A DNA stretch of 64,000 nucleotides. It comes from Nitratiruptor tergarcus DSM 16512 (GTDB lineage: Bacteria > Campylobacterota > Campylobacteria > Campylobacterales > Nitratiruptoraceae). Under the pieces are notes generated by a model that saw nothing but the letters and a program-made list of their open reading frames with translations, made no database searches and was not told the origin of the DNA. Made by a program: the position numbers and the translations under genes. Location of the stretch: NCBI RefSeq assembly GCF_027946175.1, contig NZ_AP026671.1:434001-498000 (forward strand), written 5' to 3'. Shown here one piece after another: positions 53,649-62,035 of this stretch; the stretch's first letter is position 1, and each line of letters opens with the position of its first letter.

Positions 53649-54483
53649 TGTAGCTTTGAGCTTGAGCCTGAGTGCAGCTACAGATAAAGATGTTATTAAA
53701 TTTGTAAAAAGAGGACTTAGCCAGAACCCAGATCTTAAAGTGTATGATGTAAAAATTATTGAAAAGCAGCCAGTGCGTCGTCTCAAGGGCTGGGATGCAT
53801 ATATCATTGCATTTAATATAGGTATAAAAAGAGGTGATAGTGAGCAAAATCTCTCACAAAGAGATACTATTTTCGTAAAAGATCGATTTGTTGCTCCAGA
53901 TCTTGTAGATATCAAGACAAATAGAAGCCTCAAAGAGCGTATAGTATTGAGCTTGGATAAGAGCTTTTATGATGAAAAACATCATATTTTTGGGAATAAA
54001 GATGCTAAACATAAACTTGTGGTTTTTAGTGATCCTCTCTGTCCTTTCTGTCGTGAAGTTGTACCAGAACTTTTTGAAGTTGCAAAAAAATATCCAGATA
54101 TTTTTGCACTCTACTACTATCATCTCCCTATACAGTCGCTTCATCCAGCTTCCGTGCCTCTTGCAAAAGCAATTATCTATCTCAAAAAGCAGGGCAAAAA
54201 AGATATTATTGAAAAAATCTACAAAACAGAATTTAATTATGAAGAGCATGATGAGAGCAAAGTTTTAGAAGAACTTGATAAAAAGTTGGGAGTAAAACTA
54301 ACAACGAAGCAGATCAATCAACCATGGGTTTTACAAGAGCTTAATGAAGATAGAAAAAAATCCCAATATCTCATGATTCATGGAACGCCTACGCTTTTTG
54401 TAGATGGCAAGTATGATCCTAAAAGAGAGGCGTACAAAAAGTTTATTCCAAAAAATAAAAAAGAAGTAAAGAGTAAAAAATGA
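53617..54483 (+). CDS. DsbG/DsbC-like periplasmic thiol-disulfide protein
   Basis: A 288-residue exported protein. After a signal peptide (MWRLLSISVALSLSLSA) comes a dimerisation-type domain and a thioredoxin domain with the active site SDPLCPFCREV (C142, C145) and the cis-proline loop MIHGTPTLFV. ATG 53617 gives correct spacing to GGAGG at 53606-53610. It overlaps hemC by 4 bases. In this phylum such proteins refold or shuffle disulfides. Confidence 0.83.
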   Translation: MSLMWRLLSISVALSLSLSAATDKDVIKFVKRGLSQNPDLKVYDVKIIEKQPVRRLKGWDAYIIAFNIGIKRGDSEQNLSQRDTIFVKDRFVAPDLVDIKTNRSLKERIVLSLDKSFYDEKHHIFGNKDAKHKLVVFSDPLCPFCREVVPELFEVAKKYPDIFALYYYHLPIQSLHPASVPLAKAIIYLKKQGKKDIIEKIYKTEFNYEEHDESKVLEELDKKLGVKLTTKQINQPWVLQELNEDRKKSQYLMIHGTPTLFVDGKYDPKREAYKKFIPKNKKEVKSKK

Positions 54484-55415
54484 GACTTATTATTGCAACG
54501 CGTGGGAGTAAACTTGCATTGTGGCAATCAAATCATATAAAATCACTCCTTGAAGATATGGGGCATGAGGTAGAGCTACAAATTTTTAAAACAAAAGGTG
54601 ATAAGATTCTTGATACCCCATTAGCTCTTATTGGAGGTAAGGGACTTTTTACAAAAGAGTTAGAAGATGCGATGCTTAGAGGTGAGGCGCACTTAGCAGT
54701 ACATAGCCTCAAAGATGTACCTACACAACTCCCTCAAGGGCTTATGCTTGGAGCTATAACAAAAAGAGAAGTGGTTAATGATGCTTTTTTGAGCGAAAAG
54801 TATGAGAGTATTGAAGATCTGCCTCCAAATGCAGTTGTGGGGACTACAAGTCTGCGCCGTCGCATGCAGCTACTCCACTATAGACCCGATCTACAGATTA
54901 AAGACTTGCGTGGTAATGTAGATACAAGAATTAAAAAGCTCAAAAATGGAGAGTTTGATGCCATTATATTGGCGTATGCTGGTTTGAAGAGATTAGGATT
55001 TTTAGAAAGTGTACGTTTTGTTAAGCCAATTGATGAAAATTTGATGATTCCAGCAATGGGGCAGGCTGCTTTAGGGATTGAGTGTGTTCCAGAGGTTTTG
55101 GAGGTTGTAGAGACCTTGAATGATAAAAAATCACAAATTGAGACAGAAATTGAACGAGAATTTGTTGATACATTACAAGGTGGATGCCAGGTGCCTATTG
55201 GTGTGAGAGCGCAACTTCTTGATAATGGTGATATTATTACCAAAGCAGTGATAGGTATGCCTGATGGTTCAGAGCTTCTTAAAGATAAAATTATTGGAAA
55301 TGTTGAAAATTATAGTGATCTTGGCAAAGAATTAGCACAATCCATGATAGAAAATGGTGCACAAGAGATCTTGAAAAGGGCTGAAGAGATAGCCTTTGCG
55401 GAGCATAAGAGATGA
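54480..55415 (+). CDS. hemC: porphobilinogen deaminase
   Basis: A 311-residue enzyme that joins four porphobilinogens. Catalytic D79 is in HSLKDVPTQLP, RRRMQLL near 127 binds substrate and C236 in LQGGCQVPIG carries the dipyrromethane cofactor. It is the last haem gene of the operon and overlaps the lipoprotein gene by 4 bases. Confidence 0.96.
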   Translation: MRLIIATRGSKLALWQSNHIKSLLEDMGHEVELQIFKTKGDKILDTPLALIGGKGLFTKELEDAMLRGEAHLAVHSLKDVPTQLPQGLMLGAITKREVVNDAFLSEKYESIEDLPPNAVVGTTSLRRRMQLLHYRPDLQIKDLRGNVDTRIKKLKNGEFDAIILAYAGLKRLGFLESVRFVKPIDENLMIPAMGQAALGIECVPEVLEVVETLNDKKSQIETEIEREFVDTLQGGCQVPIGVRAQLLDNGDIITKAVIGMPDGSELLKDKIIGNVENYSDLGKELAQSMIENGAQEILKRAEEIAFAEHKR

Positions 55416-55651
55416 GAAAAATTGTTTCTCTTCTTTTCATTGTAATATTTTTTGCAGGATGCTTTCATCATGTACGACTCAATCAAAAACTATTCAAATC
55501 ACGTAGTGGTGTGTATAGCCTAGAGTGTGGCAATAATTATGATCTCTGTTTAGAAAAAGCTGATTATCAATGCGGTCCTAAAGGATATAAAATCCTTAGT
55601 AAAAAATATGTAAAAAAAGGATATAGTATACAAGTGGAGTGCAATAAGTAA
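55412..55651 (+). CDS. small lipoprotein of unknown function
   Basis: A 79-residue protein with a lipobox (FFAGC, C17) after a typical signal peptide. The mature part has three further cysteines (LECGNNYDLCLEKADYQCGPKG), which could form disulfides or bind metal. It is coupled to hemC by a 4-base overlap and to the TetR gene by one base. No family recognised. Confidence 0.7.
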   Translation: MRKIVSLLFIVIFFAGCFHHVRLNQKLFKSRSGVYSLECGNNYDLCLEKADYQCGPKGYKILSKKYVKKGYSIQVECNK

Positions 55652-56241
55652 TGCGAAAGAGAAAAGAAGAGAAAAAACAGGCTATAATGGATACGGCTTT
55701 GGCTCTTTTTGCAAAAAAAGGATACTACGAAATTACCATATCAGATATTGCTAAAGAGATGGGTATGAGTGTTGGAAATCTCTATAACTACTTCTCTTCC
55801 AAAGATGCTCTAGCCAAGGAACTTATGCTCTATATCTCTAAAATTTTAGGCAATCAAATAAGACAGATCAATCTTGAGCCAATAAGCGTGAAAGAAAAGA
55901 TAGAAAAGATAGTTGCATTCTATTTTGAGATGGTTGAAAAGCGCTCAGAACTCATTGAATATTTTTTGCGTATCTATCTCTCGCACAAAGAGATCTTTAA
56001 AGATGGGTGTGAGGGTATGGTCTGTGTCAGTCCTTTTGTAACAGAGATAATGATACTCTTTGAAGAGGGTGTGAGCTCTGGTGAATTAAAAGATCAAGAC
56101 TTCTTTAGTGCTTTTGGACTTTTTATGGGTTATCTTGGTGGGATGGCTTACTTGAAAGGTGAAGGAATGCTTCCAAATGAGTTGTCATTCTATCAGCAAG
56201 ATGTTGCTGAGAATATCTATAGGGCTTTAAAAAGTGGCTAG
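55651..56241 (+). CDS. TetR-family transcriptional regulator
   Basis: A 196-residue regulator with an N-terminal helix-turn-helix (about residues 29-49, ITISDIAKEMGMSVGNLYNYF) and a ligand or dimer domain with cysteines at GCEGMVCVSP. Its stop overlaps the GTG start of the hydrogenase small-subunit gene by 8 bases, so the regulator and the hydrogenase are cotranslated. Control of the hydrogenase genes is inferred from this. A 10-base palindrome before hydA at 58330 is a possible site. Ligand unknown. Confidence 0.85.
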   Translation: MRKRKEEKKQAIMDTALALFAKKGYYEITISDIAKEMGMSVGNLYNYFSSKDALAKELMLYISKILGNQIRQINLEPISVKEKIEKIVAFYFEMVEKRSELIEYFLRIYLSHKEIFKDGCEGMVCVSPFVTEIMILFEEGVSSGELKDQDFFSAFGLFMGYLGGMAYLKGEGMLPNELSFYQQDVAENIYRALKSG

Positions 56242-57073
56242 AGCTATATGGCTCCAGGGTATCACTTGTAACGGAAACACTCACTCTTTTTTACACTACG
56301 AGCAACTATCCCAGCTTTTAGATGAAATTACTTTTTTATACCATCCTCTTCTTCCTTCCCCCTTACATATTACACAATTGTGTTACTTTGAAGAACCCTT
56401 TGATATATTGATTGTAGAGGGTGCATACGGCAAAATAGATAGGGGTGGTTGTGATTTTGTTGAGCTTTTTCATAGACTAAGAAAACAAGCCAAGCATGTT
56501 GTAGCAATTGGCAGTTGTGCAGTATATGGTGGAATACTTGGTGAAAGAGGAATTAATTTTGCAAAAGAGAAGCAAATTGATTCAATTGAACTTATAAATA
56601 TTCCTGGATGCCCTGCACATCCTGAATGGATAGCATTTGCACTTTTAGCGATAAAAAATGGGGAAAATGTAAAAAAAGATACTTTCCAAAGACCAAAAGA
56701 GATCTATGGATATACAGTTCATAGTGGCTGTACACGTAATGAGTATTTCGAGTGGAAGGTTGATGCAAAAAGTTTTGGTACACAAGAGGGGTGTCTTTTT
56801 TATGAGCAGGGGTGTCAAGCTCCTTTTACACATGGTAGTTGTAATAGAATTTTGTGGAATGGTGTAAGTTCAAAAACACGTATTGGAACTCCGTGTTTTG
56901 GGTGTACTGAACCAACATTTCCATCCAATAATCTCTTTAAAACTAAAACTCATATGGGGATACCTGTAAAAATGCCTCTAGGCGTACCAAAACGAGCCTA
57001 TTTAACACTTACAGGAATTGCAAAAAGCTTTCACATACCAAGACTGCATAAAAGAGTTATTGATGAAGATTGA
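56234..57073 (+). CDS. [NiFe] hydrogenase small subunit, cytosolic group 2 (HupU-like)
   Basis: A 279-residue iron-sulfur subunit without Tat signal, so cytosolic. The proximal-cluster segment reads GITCNGNTHSF: C12 is present but the usual second Cys is N15. IGSCAVYGG and NIPGCPAHP supply the other proximal ligands, while HSGCTRNEY, the QGCQAPFTHGSC run and TPCFGCTEPTFP build the medial and distal clusters. It resembles H2-sensor (HupU/HoxB) or group 2 uptake subunits. Start is GTG 56234; it overlaps the TetR gene by 8 bases and the large-subunit gene by 11. Confidence 0.85.
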   Translation: MARAIWLQGITCNGNTHSFLHYEQLSQLLDEITFLYHPLLPSPLHITQLCYFEEPFDILIVEGAYGKIDRGGCDFVELFHRLRKQAKHVVAIGSCAVYGGILGERGINFAKEKQIDSIELINIPGCPAHPEWIAFALLAIKNGENVKKDTFQRPKEIYGYTVHSGCTRNEYFEWKVDAKSFGTQEGCLFYEQGCQAPFTHGSCNRILWNGVSSKTRIGTPCFGCTEPTFPSNNLFKTKTHMGIPVKMPLGVPKRAYLTLTGIAKSFHIPRLHKRVIDED

Positions 57074-58262
57074 AATTTTACAAAAAGTCGAAGGAGAAGT
57101 ATATCTTCACTATAAGTGGAATGAAACAATTATTGAAGATGTTGAAATAGAGTTTTTGCACTATCGCGGTATCGAAAAAATATTATTAGGCAAAGATCCA
57201 CTTGATGCACTTGTTATAAATCCTAGGATATGTGGTATTTGCGGACATGCCCATCTTCGAGCTACAGTAGAAGCTTTAGAAAACGCGTTTGGAATCATAC
57301 CGACACAAAAGGCAAAAACAATTAGGGAAATTACAACATTTTGTGAAATTTTGCAAAATCATTTGAAATGGTTTTATCTCGTTATCGCTCCATTTTTATT
57401 GGACAATGTGAGATTTTTTGCTATACAGCCTGCAATTGTAAATATCAATAAAATAATTGCACTGTTTGGTGGACAGTATCCCCATAATTCATATATGTTG
57501 CCAGGTGGAGTAACATGTGATCCTACAACTATTGAAATTTTTAAAGCAAAAAACTATTTAGCACAAGCAAAAGATACTATTAAGATGCAACTTTTTAAAA
57601 ATTGTACCGATTTAAAAGATATATTGAAAGAAAAGAGTGACTTTGGAAATATATTGAGAAAACTAATTACTTACTCTACGGTTGGGCAGAGTTATGACAG
57701 GTTTGTGGTATTAGGAGAGAATAGCTTAATAAAACCTGCAAAAATATTAAAAACGAGTGTAAAACCTATTTCTGTTAAATTTATTAAAGAAACTGATATT
57801 TCAGTTACGTATCGAGGAAGATTTTATGAGACTGGGCCACTTGCACGCATGCTACTTTTACGTTATCCACTTATAATGCAGTTGCATAGACGCTTTAAAG
57901 ATGCTCTGGTAACAAGAGTTGCTGCACGTGTAGTAGAGATTGATGTAATTATGAAAATATTAGAGCAGCTTCTCGATTCAATTCTCCTAAGCGAGCCTTC
58001 TTGTATTGATAACAAACAAAAAGATGGTTATGGAATGGGAGTAGTTGAAGCTGCAAGAGGATCTTTGATACACAGAGTATGGGTTGAAAATGGAACTATT
58101 GCCAAATATCAAATTATTACACCTACACAATGGAACCTTTTGCAAGGTACTAAAGAATATCCAGGCGTTGCGAGAAAAGCTATTCAAGGCCTAAAAGATA
58201 CAAAAACTGCAGAGTTAATCTTTCGCAGCTTTGATATATGTAGCGTCTGTACTACTCATTAA
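57063..58262 (+). CDS. [NiFe] hydrogenase large subunit, sensor-type (HupV-like)
   Basis: A 399-residue catalytic subunit. The nickel-site cysteine pairs are RICGICGH (C57, C60) and the C-terminal FDICSVCTTH, where C393 and C396 are kept but the usual proline is isoleucine. The chain ends exactly at the histidine where maturation endopeptidases normally cut, so no processing is needed; this is typical of H2-sensor hydrogenases. VEAARGSLIHR also fits group 2. ATG 57063 is chosen over an upstream start. Could be a sensor or a low-activity cytosolic uptake enzyme. Confidence 0.85.
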   Translation: MKIEILQKVEGEVYLHYKWNETIIEDVEIEFLHYRGIEKILLGKDPLDALVINPRICGICGHAHLRATVEALENAFGIIPTQKAKTIREITTFCEILQNHLKWFYLVIAPFLLDNVRFFAIQPAIVNINKIIALFGGQYPHNSYMLPGGVTCDPTTIEIFKAKNYLAQAKDTIKMQLFKNCTDLKDILKEKSDFGNILRKLITYSTVGQSYDRFVVLGENSLIKPAKILKTSVKPISVKFIKETDISVTYRGRFYETGPLARMLLLRYPLIMQLHRRFKDALVTRVAARVVEIDVIMKILEQLLDSILLSEPSCIDNKQKDGYGMGVVEAARGSLIHRVWVENGTIAKYQIITPTQWNLLQGTKEYPGVARKAIQGLKDTKTAELIFRSFDICSVCTTH

Positions 58263-58372
58263 TTTAGTCCCAAAAATATAGAAGATTTAGTAAAAAGTGA
58301 CAATTATTTAAAAATCTTATAAGTTGAAAATTGTACAATAGATGAATGAGTATTCAATCAGAAGGAGAGACT
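58263..58372 (+). promoter_or_regulatory. hydA upstream region with palindrome
   Basis: A 110-base spacer between the sensor-type hydrogenase and hydABCDE. ATTGTACAAT at 58330-58339 is a perfect 10-base palindrome that overlaps a -10-like TACAAT at 58334-58339, and an ACAATT half-site lies at 58300-58305. AAGGAG at 58362-58367 precedes ATG 58373. No sigma-54 GG/GC pattern is visible. Confidence 0.45.
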
Positions 58373-59599
58373 ATGAATAGAGAACACCTTCGCTCGCTCT
58401 TTACAACCAAGAGTGCCCGGGTCGAGACAAACAGAGGTGAAGCCTACTATGCAAGACTCTATGAGCAGTGCAAAGCGAGGCTTGAAGAGCTTAAAAAAAT
58501 TGAGCCGCTTCGTAAAATCTCCATTAAAGAGATTTTGGAAGATGAAGGAGTCAGTAGAAGAGACTTTTTAAAGTGGGCGAGTGCAACGACTGCAATGCTT
58601 ATGCTTCCTAGCTCTTTTACTCCTCTTGTAGCCGAAGCTGCTGAACTGATGACAAGAGTGCCTGTAATTTGGATAGAACTGCAAGATTGTGCCGGAAACT
58701 CGGAAGCTTTTATTAGAAGTGATGGACCAAAAGTGGACGATATCATTTTAGAAATTATCTCACTGGAATTTCAAGAGACACTTATGGCTGCAGCAGGTCA
58801 CCAGGCAGAAGCGCAGCTTGAAGATGCGATAGAGCATTTTAAAGGAAAATATCTCCTTTTTGTTGAAGGTGCTATTCCTGTAGGTCCCGGTAGGGAGTGG
58901 TGTACGATCGGCGCTGGTGGTGAAACTTTTGAAGAGCATCTCAAAAGAGTGGCCAATGATGCAGCAGCCATTGTAGCCGTTGGAACATGTGCGACATTTG
59001 GTGGCGTTCCAGCAGCTGCTCCAAATCCAACAGGAGCTGTTGGGGTTATGGATGTTGTTAATGATAAGCCAATTATCAATATTCCAGCATGCCCGGCAAA
59101 TCCTGCAAATATGGTTGGAGTAATTTTGCACTATGTTCTTACTGGTCAAATTCCGGAGCTTGATTCACTGCTTCGACCAAAATTTGCCTTTGGATACAGA
59201 ATCCACGACAACTGTGAAAGAAGGGCACACTTTGATGCAGGAGAGTTCGTAGAGGAGTGGGGCGATGAAGGTGCAAAAAACAACTTCTGTCTTTATAAAA
59301 TGGGATGTAAAGGTCCTATGACATTTAACAACTGTTCCATCGTTCGCTACAATGAATCAGTTAACTGGCCTATTGGCTCCGGGCATGGATGTATTGGGTG
59401 CAGTGAGCCTGGATTTTGGGATAAGTACGCATATGAAAGACCTATGGCAGATGCAAATATAAAAATGGCTCCCGGCGGTGGAGTAGAAAAGAGTGTGGAT
59501 GAGTTTGGACTGGGTCTTTTGACTGCTGCTGGTGTGGGAATTGCGATTCATGCTGCAGCAAGTGCGGTTGCAGGTAAGAAAAGCGAAGGAGAAGAGTAA
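58373..59599 (+). CDS. hydA: uptake [NiFe] hydrogenase small subunit HydA
   Basis: A 408-residue periplasmic subunit. A long N-terminal region precedes the twin-arginine motif SRRDFLK (61-67) and a hydrophobic stretch, so it is Tat-exported with HydB. LQDCAGNSEAF gives the proximal cluster with N109 at a usual Cys position. VGTCATFGG, the C-terminal MGCKGPMTFNNCSIV and HGCIGCSEPGF provide further cluster ligands. A final helix (LGLLTAAGVGIAIHAAASAVA) anchors it to the membrane. First gene of hydABCDE; overlaps hydB by one base. Confidence 0.93.
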   Translation: MNREHLRSLFTTKSARVETNRGEAYYARLYEQCKARLEELKKIEPLRKISIKEILEDEGVSRRDFLKWASATTAMLMLPSSFTPLVAEAAELMTRVPVIWIELQDCAGNSEAFIRSDGPKVDDIILEIISLEFQETLMAAAGHQAEAQLEDAIEHFKGKYLLFVEGAIPVGPGREWCTIGAGGETFEEHLKRVANDAAAIVAVGTCATFGGVPAAAPNPTGAVGVMDVVNDKPIINIPACPANPANMVGVILHYVLTGQIPELDSLLRPKFAFGYRIHDNCERRAHFDAGEFVEEWGDEGAKNNFCLYKMGCKGPMTFNNCSIVRYNESVNWPIGSGHGCIGCSEPGFWDKYAYERPMADANIKMAPGGGVEKSVDEFGLGLLTAAGVGIAIHAAASAVAGKKSEGEE

Positions 59600-61323
59600 T
59601 GGGTACAAAACATATTGTCGTTGATCCAATAACAAGAATAGAGGGGCATTTAAGAATCGAAGCCATTATCGATGAAAACAATACAATTGTGGATGCATAC
59701 AGCTCTTCAACAATGTTTCGAGGTATTGAAGAGATTTTAAAGGGGCGTGATCCAAGAGATTGTGGTCTGCTTGCTATGCGAATATGTGGGGTATGTACCG
59801 GAACACACTATCAAAGAAGCATAGAAGCAGTCGAACATGCTTTTGGTGTGACTATTCCAAAAAACGCAAGAATTGTCAGAAACCTCATCCAAGGAGCACT
59901 CTATCTGCATGATCATGTTGTGCACTTTTATCATCTTCATGCGCTTGACTGGGTCGATATCACAAAAGCTTTGGAAGCTGACCCAAGCAAAACTGTGGAT
60001 GAAGCAAAAAAATGGGCAAATGCTGCCGGAACCACTCCATATGTTGCAGACAGTGCAAAGTTTAAAGAGGTGCAAGATCGACTCAAAAAATTTGTCAAAC
60101 AGGGTCGGCTTGGTCTTTTTGCAAAAGGATACTGGGGAAATCCACACTATAAACTAACCCCAGAACAAAACCTATTGGCGGTTACGCACTATCTTCAGGC
60201 TCTCGATTTGCAAAGAGATGCTGCAAAGATGATGGCTATCTTTGGCGGAAAGAACCCACACCCACAGAGTATTGTAGTTGGTGGCGTCACTTGTGTACAG
60301 GATATTAAAAACCCTGCACGAATTGCTCTGTATAAAGACTTGCTTAAAGGTTTTACGCGATTTATCAAAGGTGCCTATCTTCCAGATATCTATATGGCAG
60401 GTACTATGTATGGTGATGAAGCACTTGACGGTACAGGCGCAGGTCTGAAAAATTACATGGCTTATGGCGGTTTTCGACTTCAAGACAATGGCTTTTACAA
60501 ATCAGAACTCCTTTTTCCAAGTGGACTTGTAATCGATGGAAAATATCAAGAGTTTGATCAAGAAAAAGTGGCTGAAGATGTAACGCACTCTTGGTATCAC
60601 GGAAACGAGCCACTTCACCCATTTGATGGACAAACCCTTCCAAACTACACAGGATTTGGCAAAAAAGAAAAAGGAATTGCCTATCTTGATACCAAAGGAA
60701 AATACTCCTGGATCAAATCTCCAATCTATGATGATACAAGAGTAGAGGTTGGACCGCTTGCAAGAATGGTTGTGGGATATACCAAAGGTGATAAAAGAAT
60801 CAGTGAATATGTCAATAGATTTTTGAAAAATGCAAATCTTCCTGCAAAAGTGCTCTTCTCAACTGTTGGTCGAACCGCAGCAAGAGCGATTGAGACTGAA
60901 ATGATGGCAGATATTATGTTTGATTGGGTTGATGAGTTAGCAGCCAATGTTGCAGCAGGAGATTTATCAACATGGACAGAATTTGATTTTGATTATGTAA
61001 GTAAAAATGCACAAGGGTATGGACTCGAAGAGGCTCCACGGGGAGCATTGGGACACTGGGTAAAAATCAAAGATGGCAAAGTGGAAAACTATCAAGCAGT
61101 AGTACCATCTACTTGGAACGCTGCGCCAAGAGACTATAAAAACAGAATGGGTGCCTACGAAGCGAGCTTGATCAGTACAAAAGTGGCAAAGCCTGAAGAG
61201 CCATTGGAGATTTTGCGAACAATTCACAGCTTTGACCCATGTATTGCGTGTGCGGTGCATATTGTGGATACAAAAGGAAAAAGTTTAGGTGAGTTTAAAG
61301 TGAATACCTCTTGCTCAATTTAA
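59599..61323 (+). CDS. hydB: uptake [NiFe] hydrogenase large subunit HydB
   Basis: A 574-residue catalytic subunit that oxidises H2 in the periplasm. Nickel ligands are C63 and C66 in RICGVCTGTH and C548 and C551 in DPCIACAVH. A 20-residue extension follows H554 and must be removed by HydD after nickel insertion. EAPRGALGHWVKI is the conserved L motif. One base overlap with hydA; transported with it by the Tat system. Confidence 0.95.
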   Translation: MGTKHIVVDPITRIEGHLRIEAIIDENNTIVDAYSSSTMFRGIEEILKGRDPRDCGLLAMRICGVCTGTHYQRSIEAVEHAFGVTIPKNARIVRNLIQGALYLHDHVVHFYHLHALDWVDITKALEADPSKTVDEAKKWANAAGTTPYVADSAKFKEVQDRLKKFVKQGRLGLFAKGYWGNPHYKLTPEQNLLAVTHYLQALDLQRDAAKMMAIFGGKNPHPQSIVVGGVTCVQDIKNPARIALYKDLLKGFTRFIKGAYLPDIYMAGTMYGDEALDGTGAGLKNYMAYGGFRLQDNGFYKSELLFPSGLVIDGKYQEFDQEKVAEDVTHSWYHGNEPLHPFDGQTLPNYTGFGKKEKGIAYLDTKGKYSWIKSPIYDDTRVEVGPLARMVVGYTKGDKRISEYVNRFLKNANLPAKVLFSTVGRTAARAIETEMMADIMFDWVDELAANVAAGDLSTWTEFDFDYVSKNAQGYGLEEAPRGALGHWVKIKDGKVENYQAVVPSTWNAAPRDYKNRMGAYEASLISTKVAKPEEPLEILRTIHSFDPCIACAVHIVDTKGKSLGEFKVNTSCSI

Positions 61324-61333
61324 GGGGGCTAGC

Positions 61334-62035
61334 ATGAAACAGCAAAAATTTCAAAGAGTAAAACGAATGACGCTCTTTATGCGTCTCAATCACTGGGTAG
61401 TGGCTTTATGTATGGTAGCGGCTGTTATAACCGGATTTTATATCGGCCATCCATATTATCAAACAATGATTAGTGAGCCTGCTGTTCAAAAATTTGTTAT
61501 GGCATGGAATAGATGGATCCATTTTTATGCAGCGATAATTTTTGATGTAAGCTCTATCGTCATTGCATATCTCTATTTTTTCAGCAGATTTGAAAAACCT
61601 GTCAAAAAACTCATTCCAAACGGAAAAAACCTCAAAGAGTTTTGGGAAGTTTTTATCAATCTGATCACACTCAATCGCGTCAAAAGATTTGACAGCAGTC
61701 ATGAAGACAGTTTTCATGTGGTCTATTTCACTATTTTCCATCTACTTTTAGCCTGGATGCTTCTAACGGGTCTTCAACTTTATGTACACGGTCTGGAATC
61801 TGGAATGAGTAGTATAGGATCTTGGTGGCCATGGCTATTGCATTTGGTAACTGATTGGACAGTACCGGTCTGTGGCGGGACAAAAATTGATGTGCGGTAT
61901 GTGCATCATATGACAATGTATTTTATCTTAGTGTGGATTATGTTTCATATCTACTATGTGGTATGGAGAACGATCTTTTGGAGAGAGGGAGATATTGCCA
62001 TAGTTTTTGGTGGATATAAATTTAAAAAAGGGTGA
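61334..62035 (+). CDS. hydC: hydrogenase cytochrome b subunit HydC
   Basis: A 233-residue inner-membrane dihaem cytochrome b that passes electrons from HydAB to menaquinone. Four helices are predicted; haem-binding histidines are likely in MRLNHWVVALCMV and the C-terminal VHHMTMYFILVWIMFHIYYVVWR segment. Family Ni/Fe-hydrogenase b-type. Follows hydB by 10 bases and overlaps hydD by one base. Confidence 0.92.
   Translation: MKQQKFQRVKRMTLFMRLNHWVVALCMVAAVITGFYIGHPYYQTMISEPAVQKFVMAWNRWIHFYAAIIFDVSSIVIAYLYFFSRFEKPVKKLIPNGKNLKEFWEVFINLITLNRVKRFDSSHEDSFHVVYFTIFHLLLAWMLLTGLQLYVHGLESGMSSIGSWWPWLLHLVTDWTVPVCGGTKIDVRYVHHMTMYFILVWIMFHIYYVVWRTIFWREGDIAIVFGGYKFKKG

Noticed and set aside
58263-58372. Sigma-54 promoter before hydA
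   Set aside because: No GG and GC pair with the required 10-base spacing was found in the 110-base region.
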